Below, one piece after another: positions 45,258-53,148 of a DNA stretch of 64,000 bases. The notes below the pieces were generated by a model, which saw only the letters and a list, made by a program, of their open reading frames with translations, was not told the DNA's origin and did not search any database. The stretch lies in assembly GCA_910579505.1 (NCBI GenBank), contig CAJTTZ010000016.1:5207-69206 (forward strand). Reading direction: 5' to 3'. This DNA is from an uncultured Lachnospiraceae bacterium. Its GTDB lineage: Bacteria; Bacillota; Clostridia; Lachnospirales; Lachnospiraceae. Each line of letters opens with the position of its first letter. Within the stretch, counting starts at the first letter, position 1. Both the position numbers and the translations under genes were made by a program.

Positions 45258-45416
45258 CTATTTTTTCCTATATTTTCTGTAACCGAGAAGAAAGAGGACC
45301 AGCCCTGCCAGGCAGGCAATCCGTATGCCGTTTATCACAGGCGGATCGTTTAACGCTGACAGAAAATAATCCCTTTCCTGCACTGCCTCCGCGGCAATTT
45401 TTGTGAGCAGTACCAT
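45258..45416 (-). CDS. Small 52-residue single-pass membrane protein
   Basis: This reading frame is below the usual annotation cut-off. It starts with ATG at 45416, eight bases past the CotH-2 stop, preceded by AGAAAGGA at about 10 bp, and ends with TAG at 45258. Residues about 1-30 are mildly amphipathic (LLTKIAAEAVQERDYF). Residues about 31-45 are a membrane helix (IRIACLAGLVLFLLG), and the end is very basic (YRKYRKK), so the C-terminus should be cytoplasmic. It is directly in front of the MBOAT gene. Small proteins such as DltX sit next to MBOAT DltB; no sequence relationship is claimed. A coding role is inferred from spacing and composition. Confidence 0.65.
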   Translation of the reverse strand: MVLLTKIAAEAVQERDYFLSALNDPPVINGIRIACLAGLVLFLLGYRKYRKK

Positions 45417-45424
45417 AAACCCGA

Positions 45425-47038
45425 TCAATCCTTTCTGATTATCAAAACCGCAGGCATAAAGAACAGAAGCATCACAAGCAGTAGGAACAGCTTGTTTTCA
45501 CCCCGGATGGACGTATCGTAAACCGTAGATTTTTCCAGCACGCGAAGTTCCGTCTGCATCGCCCTCCCGTGCTTGTAAAGATACGTCTTTATGTTATAGA
45601 TTTCCTGATCATAATTGTCATTGAAACGGCTGACCAGCATATTTTCTTCATCCAGATAGTCAAGCAGATAGTAGTTGTGCCAGTTCTGCCCGGAATCGTC
45701 GTAATAATCGGCCGCCCAGCGGTACCACTCCCGCTCTCTGGCGGAGCGGATATATGCGGTCGTCTCGTCGATTACATCACAGACATGGTCATGTGACAGT
45801 GTACTTTTCTGGAGAACGGCATACCGCGCCTGCAGCGCATCCACAAAGCGGATATCTTTCGTGAGACGGTCAAAAAAGGGCCTCTCCTGAAACGCCATGG
45901 TCCCCGTCTCCATCTCCTCCACCGCGTAATTGTTCATCGCCTGGTCAAAGTCCCACACCGGTCCTATCTTTAGCGGTTCCCCGGAGTTTTTATACATGTA
46001 GGTGGAGTGCATGCCCGCGTCATAATTCCCGAAATACTCATTTAACAGAAAATAATCCACAAAAGTATCAACGTCAATAAGTTTGTCGTAAGTGCCGAAC
46101 ACATCCGCCCTGTCAGCATAAATAACCTGCTCAATCGTCGAAAAATCTTTCTCGATGTAATGCAGCGCCGCGTCCGTAATCCTCTCTTCCGAAGGGTATT
46201 TCAAGCCGATCCACTCCTCCGAAAGCCCGGAAAGTCTCCGCCCGGTTTCCAGCATTTTATCAAAATGGGTAAACCTGTCCCTGCGGATAATGTAACTCGT
46301 GTACAGATTCTTTTCATTAAAGGAATCTATGGGAATCCGGTTGACATCCCTCGCCACCGTCTCCATCATCAGGTAAAGCCCCTGATAGACATATCTGTCC
46401 CCATCCTGTATGACGACTTCGCAGAACTGGCTATCAGGCGCCACCCCGGAAACTTCCGAGCTGATCCGATAGGCAAGATAATTGCGGATCATGCTTTTGT
46501 CCGCCATGCTCCCGTTTAAAATCCAGCTGTCGTGCGCCCCCATGCCAAGGATATCCACCTCGTTTTCCAGACCTTCCGCCGTCCGCAGCTTTAACAGATA
46601 CTGCGCTTTATCGAACTCATAGGACGTATGCCCCCTCTTTTTAATCAAAAGGTCACTTTGCGCCACAGGCTTGTCAGTTATGCAGTTGTCAAATGTGCCG
46701 TTGTCTATGACGCTGATGTGCCCGCCGATATAAGGCTCCTCCCCCGTGAGATACTCCTGCTGATCCTTAAACCCTTTATAATCAGCCAGTTCACTCTCCA
46801 TGGAAAGAATTACAATCGGCAGATTCGAGTGAAATCCGTCCCGCAGCGTATAGTCCTCTTCCAGATAGAGAAGCGGATCTTCCGTGTGGGGATCTGCCGG
46901 CAAATCAAAATAGGTGTTCCTGTTAATGTCCCTGTTCTGATATGCCGCATAGCTTCGCAGGAATCCACATCCCGCAGCCGCCAGAATCATCAGGACACAC
47001 ACGCCAAGCAGACGCGCTTTTCTTTGTCCCTGCGACAT
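45425..47038 (-). CDS. CotH-family kinase-like protein 2
   Basis: A 537-residue protein with N- and C-terminal membrane helices (about 10-28 and 511-530, LFLLLVMLLFFMPAVLII). The extracytoplasmic CotH domain has LPIVILSMESELADYKGF, LLIKKRGHTSYEFDKAQYLL, YVYQGLYLMMETVARDVNR, YFLLNEYFGNYDAGMHSTYM and the kinase-type metal region KIGPVWDFDQAMNNY. The WDFD motif is closer to canonical CotH than the LFDVN of CotH-1. It follows DUF4956-2 by 9 bp and belongs to the same VTC-DUF4956-CotH order as module 1. Confidence 0.82.
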   Translation of the reverse strand: MSQGQRKARLLGVCVLMILAAAGCGFLRSYAAYQNRDINRNTYFDLPADPHTEDPLLYLEEDYTLRDGFHSNLPIVILSMESELADYKGFKDQQEYLTGEEPYIGGHISVIDNGTFDNCITDKPVAQSDLLIKKRGHTSYEFDKAQYLLKLRTAEGLENEVDILGMGAHDSWILNGSMADKSMIRNYLAYRISSEVSGVAPDSQFCEVVIQDGDRYVYQGLYLMMETVARDVNRIPIDSFNEKNLYTSYIIRRDRFTHFDKMLETGRRLSGLSEEWIGLKYPSEERITDAALHYIEKDFSTIEQVIYADRADVFGTYDKLIDVDTFVDYFLLNEYFGNYDAGMHSTYMYKNSGEPLKIGPVWDFDQAMNNYAVEEMETGTMAFQERPFFDRLTKDIRFVDALQARYAVLQKSTLSHDHVCDVIDETTAYIRSAREREWYRWAADYYDDSGQNWHNYYLLDYLDEENMLVSRFNDNYDQEIYNIKTYLYKHGRAMQTELRVLEKSTVYDTSIRGENKLFLLLVMLLFFMPAVLIIRKD

Positions 47039-47047
47039 AATTTTCTC

Positions 47048-47734
47048 CTATTGACTGATCTCATCGTCCTGTTTCACCATACTGATCGTGGAAACGCCTT
47101 CAATTCCCGACAGGTTTCTCACAAGTTTTCCGTTGCGTTTTTCTGATTTCTTTAACTGTTTGTCCGAGATTTCATAGATAAACTCCTCGGTCTGCGTTTT
47201 CACCGCCCGGTTATGAACCCGAAGCGCCGCCTTGCCTCCAAACAGGCTGCCCATATGTTTTTCCACTTCTTCTCCCGCCCCCGGCGTGCAGTTCACGATC
47301 ACCATAATACGGTCATTATCCCGGATAAAGCCGAAAAGAATAAGGAATGCAAAGATCAGCGCGGAACCTATTGCCGCAATCAGGTAATCGGAAACACCGC
47401 AGCAGATTCCCACCGCAATACTCCAGAAAATATACGCCGTATCACGTGGATCCTTGATCGCTGTCCGAAACCGCACGATGGACAGCGCGCCTACCATGCC
47501 GAGTGAAAGCGCTATGTTATTGCCGATCACGTTCATGACAAGTGTGGTAACCAATGTCAACATAACGATGGACACATTAAACCGCTCGCTGTACACCGGG
47601 CCGGAATGAGACACCTTATAAGAAATATAAATCAGACAGGCGATAATCGCCGCCGCCAGAAAATTGATCAGCACGTCCGTGATTGTCAAACCGTTTGTCG
47701 CATTTGACAGGCTGTTGTAAAGTACCTCTTTCAT
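47048..47734 (-). CDS. DUF4956 membrane protein 2
   Basis: A 228-residue paralogue of the protein at 38691-39365. It has an N-terminal helix (VLINFLAAAIIACLIYISY), the shared block ALSLGMVGALSIVRFRTAIK followed by DPRDTAYIFW, and a soluble C-terminal domain (LRVHNRAVKTQTEEFIYEIS). The ATG at 47734 has GGGAGGAAATGAG in front; the longer frame to 47806 overlaps the VTC gene and has no such site. The gap to VTC-2 is one base, so the two genes are tightly coupled. Confidence 0.85.
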   Translation of the reverse strand: MKEVLYNSLSNATNGLTITDVLINFLAAAIIACLIYISYKVSHSGPVYSERFNVSIVMLTLVTTLVMNVIGNNIALSLGMVGALSIVRFRTAIKDPRDTAYIFWSIAVGICCGVSDYLIAAIGSALIFAFLILFGFIRDNDRIMVIVNCTPGAGEEVEKHMGSLFGGKAALRVHNRAVKTQTEEFIYEISDKQLKKSEKRNGKLVRNLSGIEGVSTISMVKQDDEISQ

Positions 47735-47735
47735 C

Positions 47736-48431
47736 TCATTTCCTCCCTCTCTTTGATACCATTCTCGCCTTACAGTATTTACTGCTGGAAATCTGCGTTT
47801 TATCACACCGATTCAGTTCATTCTTTAAATAGCTGAAAAGAAATCCCGTGTATTTGACTTCCATTGTCACCCGTCCCGGCGGGCTCACCGGGTACAGGGG
47901 AAGATCGCTCCGAAACAGCTCAAAATTTGACTCACTCGCCCGCAGATTCTGGTCGAAGGTAATTCTCGTATCGTTGTGCTCCGTGATGTAGGCATAGCGG
48001 TCATACTCCACAATGCATTTCGGCCTGTAGCAGTGAGCGTTCAAAAAAGCATAGAGCCACTTCGCCAGCGGTTCTTCCCTCTCCGTCAGAAAACGGTAAT
48101 CGCCGTCTGTCATCCGCATGGACTCCTCCTGATTCAGAATCAGGGACCGCTTCCGCTGAAAGCCGCCCGTTTTTTCCTTTACCTCAAGTTTGGCTGTCTG
48201 TGCGCCGGCGCTGTAGACCCGAAGCCGAATCTTCTGTCTTTCGTCGTAACCCTCCACCTTCTCCTCAAAATCCGTATCATGGAGCGTGTCGAAATAGAGG
48301 GACCGCACCAGATAGCCTTTCTCCCCATTATGCGGATCCGTCTCCATAAAAAAACCGAGCCGCCTCTTTATGTCCGCCATCTCCAAAGGCCCTATATCAT
48401 ATTTTACTTCAGTCCTAGTCACATCAAGCAA
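47736..48431 (-). CDS. VTC-domain (polyphosphate polymerase-like) protein 2
   Basis: A 231-residue lone VTC domain, paralogous to 39381-40088. Matching stretches are EVKYDIGPLEMADIKRRLG, KGYLVRSLYFDTLHDTDFEE, RQKIRLRVYSAGAQTAKLEV and VTMEVKYTGFLFSYLKNEL. The basic C-terminus (KARMVSKRGRK) is notable. The tunnel residues expected for polyphosphate synthesis appear conserved by eye, but no activity is proven for this subgroup. It is two bases downstream of the membrane protein at 48434-49276. Confidence 0.85.
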   Translation of the reverse strand: MLDVTRTEVKYDIGPLEMADIKRRLGFFMETDPHNGEKGYLVRSLYFDTLHDTDFEEKVEGYDERQKIRLRVYSAGAQTAKLEVKEKTGGFQRKRSLILNQEESMRMTDGDYRFLTEREEPLAKWLYAFLNAHCYRPKCIVEYDRYAYITEHNDTRITFDQNLRASESNFELFRSDLPLYPVSPPGRVTMEVKYTGFLFSYLKNELNRCDKTQISSSKYCKARMVSKRGRK

Positions 48432-48433
48432 AT

Positions 48434-49276
48434 TCAGTCCCTGCCTTTCGACACTCTGCCTGCAATAAACAGGCCGATTCCCGCCGCCGCAACCACCGCT
48501 CCTTTGGCAAGTCTGGCGTTTTGTTTCTTATGACGTCTGTTATGACGTTTCCTGCGCGGCCCTGACGTCACAGTAATCCGCGATACCGGCACTGCGGATT
48601 CAGGTACAGCAGATTCTGGCATGGCAGGTTCTGCCACGCCGGGTTCAGATACAGCAGATTCTGCCATGGACTCCGGCCCGCCGGTCACTGTCCCCGCCGC
48701 TGCCGCCATAGCAGTGAGCCCGGCCCTGTCTTCGCCCACCTCAGGGCGGGGAATACGCATCAAATCATTATAGCATTTAAAGCGCACCGCTTTTGCCCTT
48801 TTAAAGTATTGAAAGATCATCCCTCCCACACCGCAGACGGCCGCCGTCATCGATGAGACAATAAAGTCGCGCCAGATAAACCAGTATATTGTCAGACCAA
48901 TAATACCCGCCCCGAGAGGCGCGGCAAGAAGATAAATATTTTTCCCGACCGCATTTCTGATCCGAAGCCTGTCCAAAACATAGCCGCAGATGATGTCCAG
49001 AAAATATATGATACATATGCCCAAAAAAGTAAGTGAAACCGTCAGAAACATCCTGATTACAAGACTGCCCGTCATAGGCTCTACCAGAAGAAAAGAAGCA
49101 TAACAGGTCACGGCGCCGATTCCAAGAAACAGCACCGTCCTGAAATACTTATAACCCCAGAAACAAAAAAGAATCCCTACAAGCATCAAAACTATAACGC
49201 CCACAAACAGCAGCAATTCCTTTGTAAACAGCAGCTCACCCTGCCATTCGGGTACGTTTAATACAAATTTGTCCAA
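48434..49276 (-). CDS. Multi-pass membrane protein with Ala/Pro-rich cytoplasmic tail, first gene of the glucan locus
   Basis: A 280-residue protein. About seven hydrophobic segments fill residues 20-165 (LLLFVGVIVLMLVGILFCFW, FLTVSLTFLGICIIYFLDII, AAPLGAGIIGLTIYWFIW), resembling TMEM198/DUF4203-like proteins. A tail (about 190-235) holds degenerate repeats of PESAV (AVSEPGVAEPAMPESAVPES). It is followed by a very basic stretch PRRKRHNRRHKKQNARLAKG (about 243-262), and the protein ends with a short hydrophobic segment. The function is unknown. It is the promoter-proximal gene of the first transcription unit. Confidence 0.6.
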   Translation of the reverse strand: MDKFVLNVPEWQGELLFTKELLLFVGVIVLMLVGILFCFWGYKYFRTVLFLGIGAVTCYASFLLVEPMTGSLVIRMFLTVSLTFLGICIIYFLDIICGYVLDRLRIRNAVGKNIYLLAAPLGAGIIGLTIYWFIWRDFIVSSMTAAVCGVGGMIFQYFKRAKAVRFKCYNDLMRIPRPEVGEDRAGLTAMAAAAGTVTGGPESMAESAVSEPGVAEPAMPESAVPESAVPVSRITVTSGPRRKRHNRRHKKQNARLAKGAVVAAAGIGLFIAGRVSKGRD

Positions 49277-49322
49277 AATGTTCCCCTTTTCAAATTACAC
49301 AATCCCAAAAACGACTGCAATT

Positions 49323-49351
49323 ATTTTACCATTTTTAGTAATATTTGGCAA
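49323..49351 (-). promoter_or_regulatory. Promoter of the glucan locus
   Basis: Minus-strand TTGCCA (49346-49351), 17-bp spacer, TAAAAT (49323-49328), about 45 bp before the first gene. I saw no c-di-GMP riboswitch in the 193-bp gap to the kinase gene. Confidence 0.6.
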
Positions 49352-49469
49352 CAATCGTCCTCGTTTCCCGTCCTTCTTTGTGAAATTCGCGCAGGATCAT
49401 CTTTTATATTTTGTACTGTTTTTCAGTAAGATCAGAATCTATGCTTTACATCCCGCTGCCATCCAATAC

Positions 49470-50474
49470 TCAGCTTCGCAGCAGACCGAGAACCGCAGCG
49501 CTCTCGTGAATACCCTTCTCCCTCTCCGAAGGATCCATACCCAGCCTGACCAGTCCCATAATACATGCCCCCACCACGGGCTCATAGCATGCCTGCACAA
49601 CCTTCGCGCCCTGCAGCCGTTCCTGGATCTTTCTTATCACACGGCGGGTAAGAGGGTTGTCCGCTCCCTTAAATACACTTCCGGCCAGCACGATCTCCTC
49701 TTCCTCGGGCTTCATATCCATTTTTCGAAGCCCCGCCTCAATATACGCGACTATCTCATCCGAAAATTCATCCAGAAGGGAACATGCCGCCTCATCCTCC
49801 AATTTGGCAACCATCAGAATCTGCGGCATCAGGAAACGCAGTTCTCTCCGAAATTCGCTCTCCGTCATGTAGCGTTTAAGCAGTGCGTCCACGTCAGTAA
49901 CCTCCGCCTGTCCCAGAAACAGCGGTTTCAGCTTCGTAGGCGGGCAGAGCCCAAGCTCCGCGTCAAAGACTTTCCGCAGCGCACGCTTCGCCAGGGCGCT
50001 TCCTCCCTGCGCCTTCTCTCCCATATAGTCTCCATAGACGAACTGTCTGCCGCTTTTGTCGATCAGGGCGCCATTCATCCCCGTTCCCGCGCAGATCACC
50101 GCGCCATGGGAGCGCAGCGCGCCGCTGTAGAATGCAATAACAGCATCGTTACAGGCAAAAATTTCTTTTAGCGAAAGCCGTTCCTTTAGCGCGTCCCTTA
50201 TCATTATGTCGTCACCGGCCCAATCTATACCTCCGACGCCTGCCACCGTATACGCGATTTCCCCTTTGCCAATCCCCGCGTTTCGTATCGCCTCTTCCGC
50301 AGCAGCAGCCATCTGCTCCAGCGCGTTTTCCACTCCCTCATCGGGAAAATAAGCCCCTTTCTTGATAGCGCTGCCTACAATAAAGCCGTCTTCCCGCATC
50401 ACTGCAGCTGCAGTTTTCGTGCCGCCCTGGTCAATCCCCAGAATATGTTTTCCGCTCTTCCCCTTTTTTCCCAT
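49470..50474 (-). CDS. BadF/BadG/BcrA/BcrD-type sugar kinase (N-acetylglucosamine kinase-like)
   Basis: A 334-residue ASKHA-fold ATPase. The phosphate-1 motif is ILGIDQGGTKTAAAVM, the catalytic region is GVGGIDWAGDD, the next block is IFACNDAVIAFYSG, and the adenosine motif is VICAGTGMNGALIDKSG. The family contains N-acetylglucosamine and other amino-sugar or sugar kinases as well as CoA-reductase activators. The absence of Fe-S Cys residues in the activator pattern favours a sugar kinase. It is divergent from the LacI-GH4 pair and may act on the same sugars. Confidence 0.75.
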   Translation of the reverse strand: MGKKGKSGKHILGIDQGGTKTAAAVMREDGFIVGSAIKKGAYFPDEGVENALEQMAAAAEEAIRNAGIGKGEIAYTVAGVGGIDWAGDDIMIRDALKERLSLKEIFACNDAVIAFYSGALRSHGAVICAGTGMNGALIDKSGRQFVYGDYMGEKAQGGSALAKRALRKVFDAELGLCPPTKLKPLFLGQAEVTDVDALLKRYMTESEFRRELRFLMPQILMVAKLEDEAACSLLDEFSDEIVAYIEAGLRKMDMKPEEEEIVLAGSVFKGADNPLTRRVIRKIQERLQGAKVVQACYEPVVGACIMGLVRLGMDPSEREKGIHESAAVLGLLRS

Positions 50475-50527
50475 AAGTAATCCCCCTTTTTACTTCTCAT
50501 GTGTGTATCGTTTTACATTCTGCTTTT

Positions 50528-50557
50528 ATCCTAACCCAATTCCTCCACACCTGTCAA
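50528..50557 (-). promoter_or_regulatory. Promoter of the sugar kinase gene
   Basis: Minus-strand TTGACA (50552-50557), 18-bp spacer, TAGGAT (50528-50533). Confidence 0.55.
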
Positions 50558-50694
50558 CACACAAACTTCGCATTCCGCTTTGTTTATATGTATTACAGGT
50601 ATTCCAGTATACAAATTGATTGCGCATACATATATCCTTCTTTTTCTATAAGGACAAATAGCGTTTTCCGCTTTTAACACCCGCAACTTTGGTA

Positions 50695-50725
50695 TTGACA
50701 TCGTGAAACATCGTGTTACAATATA
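50695..50725 (+). promoter_or_regulatory. Promoter and likely LacI-type operator
   Basis: TTGACA (50695-50700), 16-bp spacer, TACAAT (50717-50722). The spacer and -10 hold the imperfect palindrome GTGAAACATCGTGTTAC (50703-50719). A related half-site TGAAACATTC lies further downstream (about 50738-50747). This is the natural place for autoregulation by the LacI protein. Confidence 0.55.
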
Positions 50726-50764
50726 AATGTAAATTATGAAACATTCAAGAAAGGAAGACGGCAT

Positions 50765-51766
50765 ATGGCTACCATATCGGATATCGCGAAACAGGCAAAC
50801 GTTTCCCGGACGCTTGTTTCCAGAGTCTTGAACAATAAGCCCGGGGTCAGCCCCGAGAACCGTAAAAAAATTCTGGAAATCATAGAAGAAAACCATTATG
50901 TCCCGAACGGTCTCGCCAAATCCCTGGTCCTGCAAAAGACAGGCACCATCGGGGTGGTCATGGATGATCTGTGCAACGACTTTTTCTTTCAGCTGATCCG
51001 CGGGCTGCAGGACAGCGCGGAAGCGCATGATTACAATATCTTATTTTGCAGCGGGCGAAAGGATATGGCCGCAAAACTGAAATATGTGGATTATCTGACA
51101 AGCGGCTGCACGGACGGCATCATCGCCTACGGGAGCTGTTTTGACGACGAAGAGCTTTTCCGCTACGTTGCTGCAAAATCAGCGAACAGCGTCCTGATCG
51201 AAAGCAACTTAAACAACTGCAGCGCAGACAAAATCCTGCTCGACAACTTCCGCGGCGCCTATACCGCCACCGAGCACCTGATTAAGCAGGGGCGGAAAAA
51301 CATCATCCACGTGACCTGTGATATGAATTACGACGTGGGGTTGGAACGGTTGAACGGCTTTGTTTCCGCCATGCACGATTATCGGATGCCGCTCGGCCCC
51401 GACTCCATCCTTTACGCCGACCACTTTGAGGATATCGCCTATCAGCAGATGAAAAGGCGGCTTTCGCAGAGCGAACGCCCGGACGCCTGTTTTGCAGGAG
51501 CCGACAAGCCGGCTTACGGCGTTTGGCGCGCGGTCCGTGAAGCCGGGCTTACGGTTCCGGGGGATCTCTCGCTGATCGGTTTCGACGACGACGTCCCCGA
51601 TTCCAAGGACATACTGTTTCCTGCGCTCTCTACCATGCGCCAGCCCCTCTACGAGATGGGGCGTGCCGGTGTGGAACTGCTGATCGACCGAATAAGCAGG
51701 GCAGGGGGCGAACCCATCACCCGGATATTTGAAGCGGAACTGGTTTTGCGGGAGACATGTAAATAG
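50765..51766 (+). CDS. LacI-family transcriptional regulator
   Basis: A 333-residue repressor. The DNA-binding headpiece (1-55) reads ATISDIAKQANVSRTLVSRV followed by LNNKPGVSPENR, including the hinge helix. The periplasmic-binding-like domain follows: GTIGVVMDDLCNDFFFQLIR, DGIIAYGSCFDD, CFAGADKPAYGVWRAVREAG and SLIGFDDDVPDSKD. It is 65 bp upstream of a GH4 glucosidase on the same strand, so the effector is probably a phosphorylated beta-glucoside or related sugar. Confidence 0.92.
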   Translation: MATISDIAKQANVSRTLVSRVLNNKPGVSPENRKKILEIIEENHYVPNGLAKSLVLQKTGTIGVVMDDLCNDFFFQLIRGLQDSAEAHDYNILFCSGRKDMAAKLKYVDYLTSGCTDGIIAYGSCFDDEELFRYVAAKSANSVLIESNLNNCSADKILLDNFRGAYTATEHLIKQGRKNIIHVTCDMNYDVGLERLNGFVSAMHDYRMPLGPDSILYADHFEDIAYQQMKRRLSQSERPDACFAGADKPAYGVWRAVREAGLTVPGDLSLIGFDDDVPDSKDILFPALSTMRQPLYEMGRAGVELLIDRISRAGGEPITRIFEAELVLRETCK

Positions 51767-51831
51767 GATAAACAACGAAACTTTAAAAATTTCTTTGCAC
51801 GGTAACAAATAGGCAACGGAGAGGAGCAATT

Positions 51832-53148
51832 ATGACAGACAGAGGTTTAAAAATCGCAACCATCGGCGGCGGTTCCAGCTACACCCCGGAACTGATCGAG
51901 GGCTTTATCAAACGGTATGACAGCCTTCCCGTGAAAGACATCTGGCTTGTGGATGTGGAAGCAGGGCTGGAAAAGCTAAATATTGTCACCGAGCTGGCAA
52001 AAAGAATGGTGGAAAAAAGCGGCATTGACTTACAGATTCACGCGACGGCAGACAGGGCGGAAGCGTTAAAGGATGCGGATTTTGTCACCACGCAGTTTCG
52101 CGTGGGCCTTCTTGACGCAAGAATCCTGGATGAAAAAATCCCGCTCCGTTACGGAAAAATCGGGCAGGAAACCACCGGCGCGGGCGGTTTTGCCAAGGCG
52201 CTGCGCTCCGTTCCTGTCATTCTGGATATCTGCCATGATATGGAAAGACTCTGCCCTGACGCCTTTCTGATCAATTTTGCCAATCCGTCGGGCATCCTGA
52301 CAGAGGCGGCACTAAACCACAGCGCAGTCAGAGCCATCGGTCTTTGCAACTGCCCCATCAATATGATAAACGATATGGCGGAAAAATTTGACTGCGCCCC
52401 GGACGACGTGTTCTGCGATTTCGTGGGCATCAACCATCTGGTCTGGGCGAAGCGGGTGCTGGTGCGCGGGGAGGATGTGACCGCAGAAGCGATTGAAAAG
52501 CTCTGCTCCGAATCGGCCAGGGAAGTGATGGCAAACATCCCGGAAATCCACTATGATCCCGTATTCCTTAAATCTCTGGGGATGGTGCCCGTGAGCTATC
52601 TGAAATACTACTATATGCAGCCGGAAATGTTCGCCGAGTGCGTCCGCGCCGCGAAGGAGGAAGGCTGCCGCGCAGAGGTCATCAAACAGGTGGAAAAAGA
52701 CCTTTTTGACCTCTATCGGGACCCCGCCCTGGATATCAAACCGCCACAGCTTGCAAAGCGCGGCGGCGCGCGCTACTCGGATGCGGCATGCAGCCTGATC
52801 GACTCCATCTACAACAACAAAAAGGACATCCAGACTGTGAATGTCCTAAACTGCGGCGCCAATGCGGACCTTCCCGACAATGCGTCCATCGAGCGCAACT
52901 GCGTGATCGACAAAGATGGGGCGCACCCCATACACATCGGGCGCACCCCCTTGAAAATCCGCGGTCTTTTGCAAAACGTGAAAGCTTACGAGCAGCTTAC
53001 CATCGAAGCCGCCGTAACCGGCAATTATGACTGCGCCCTGCAGGCGCTTGCCACTCATCCGCTTGTCTGCTCCGCCACCGTGGCAAAGCAGATCCTGGAC
53101 GATATCCTCGCGGAGAATAGCGAATATCTGCCGCAGTTCAATCACTGA
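51832..53148 (+). CDS. Family 4 glycosidase (6-phospho-beta-glucosidase-like)
   Basis: A 438-residue GH4 enzyme using NAD+ and a divalent metal for oxidative glycoside cleavage. The Rossmann motif is IATIGGGSSYTPELI (8-22). Metal ligands are Cys172 in GLCNCP and His202 in FVGINHLVWA. The FANPSGILTEA stretch and the long body fit 6-phospho-beta-glucosidases of the CelF/LicH group. GAGAGGAG precedes the ATG. No PTS or other transport gene is adjacent. The 3' end overlaps pncB by 7 bp in convergent orientation. Confidence 0.9.
   Translation: MTDRGLKIATIGGGSSYTPELIEGFIKRYDSLPVKDIWLVDVEAGLEKLNIVTELAKRMVEKSGIDLQIHATADRAEALKDADFVTTQFRVGLLDARILDEKIPLRYGKIGQETTGAGGFAKALRSVPVILDICHDMERLCPDAFLINFANPSGILTEAALNHSAVRAIGLCNCPINMINDMAEKFDCAPDDVFCDFVGINHLVWAKRVLVRGEDVTAEAIEKLCSESAREVMANIPEIHYDPVFLKSLGMVPVSYLKYYYMQPEMFAECVRAAKEEGCRAEVIKQVEKDLFDLYRDPALDIKPPQLAKRGGARYSDAACSLIDSIYNNKKDIQTVNVLNCGANADLPDNASIERNCVIDKDGAHPIHIGRTPLKIRGLLQNVKAYEQLTIEAAVTGNYDCALQALATHPLVCSATVAKQILDDILAENSEYLPQFNH

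Noticed and set aside
49277..49469. A c-di-GMP riboswitch in front of the glucan locus
   Set aside because: The leader from the mapped promoter is only about 40 bases, too short for a known c-di-GMP aptamer, and no GEMM-like sequence was seen.
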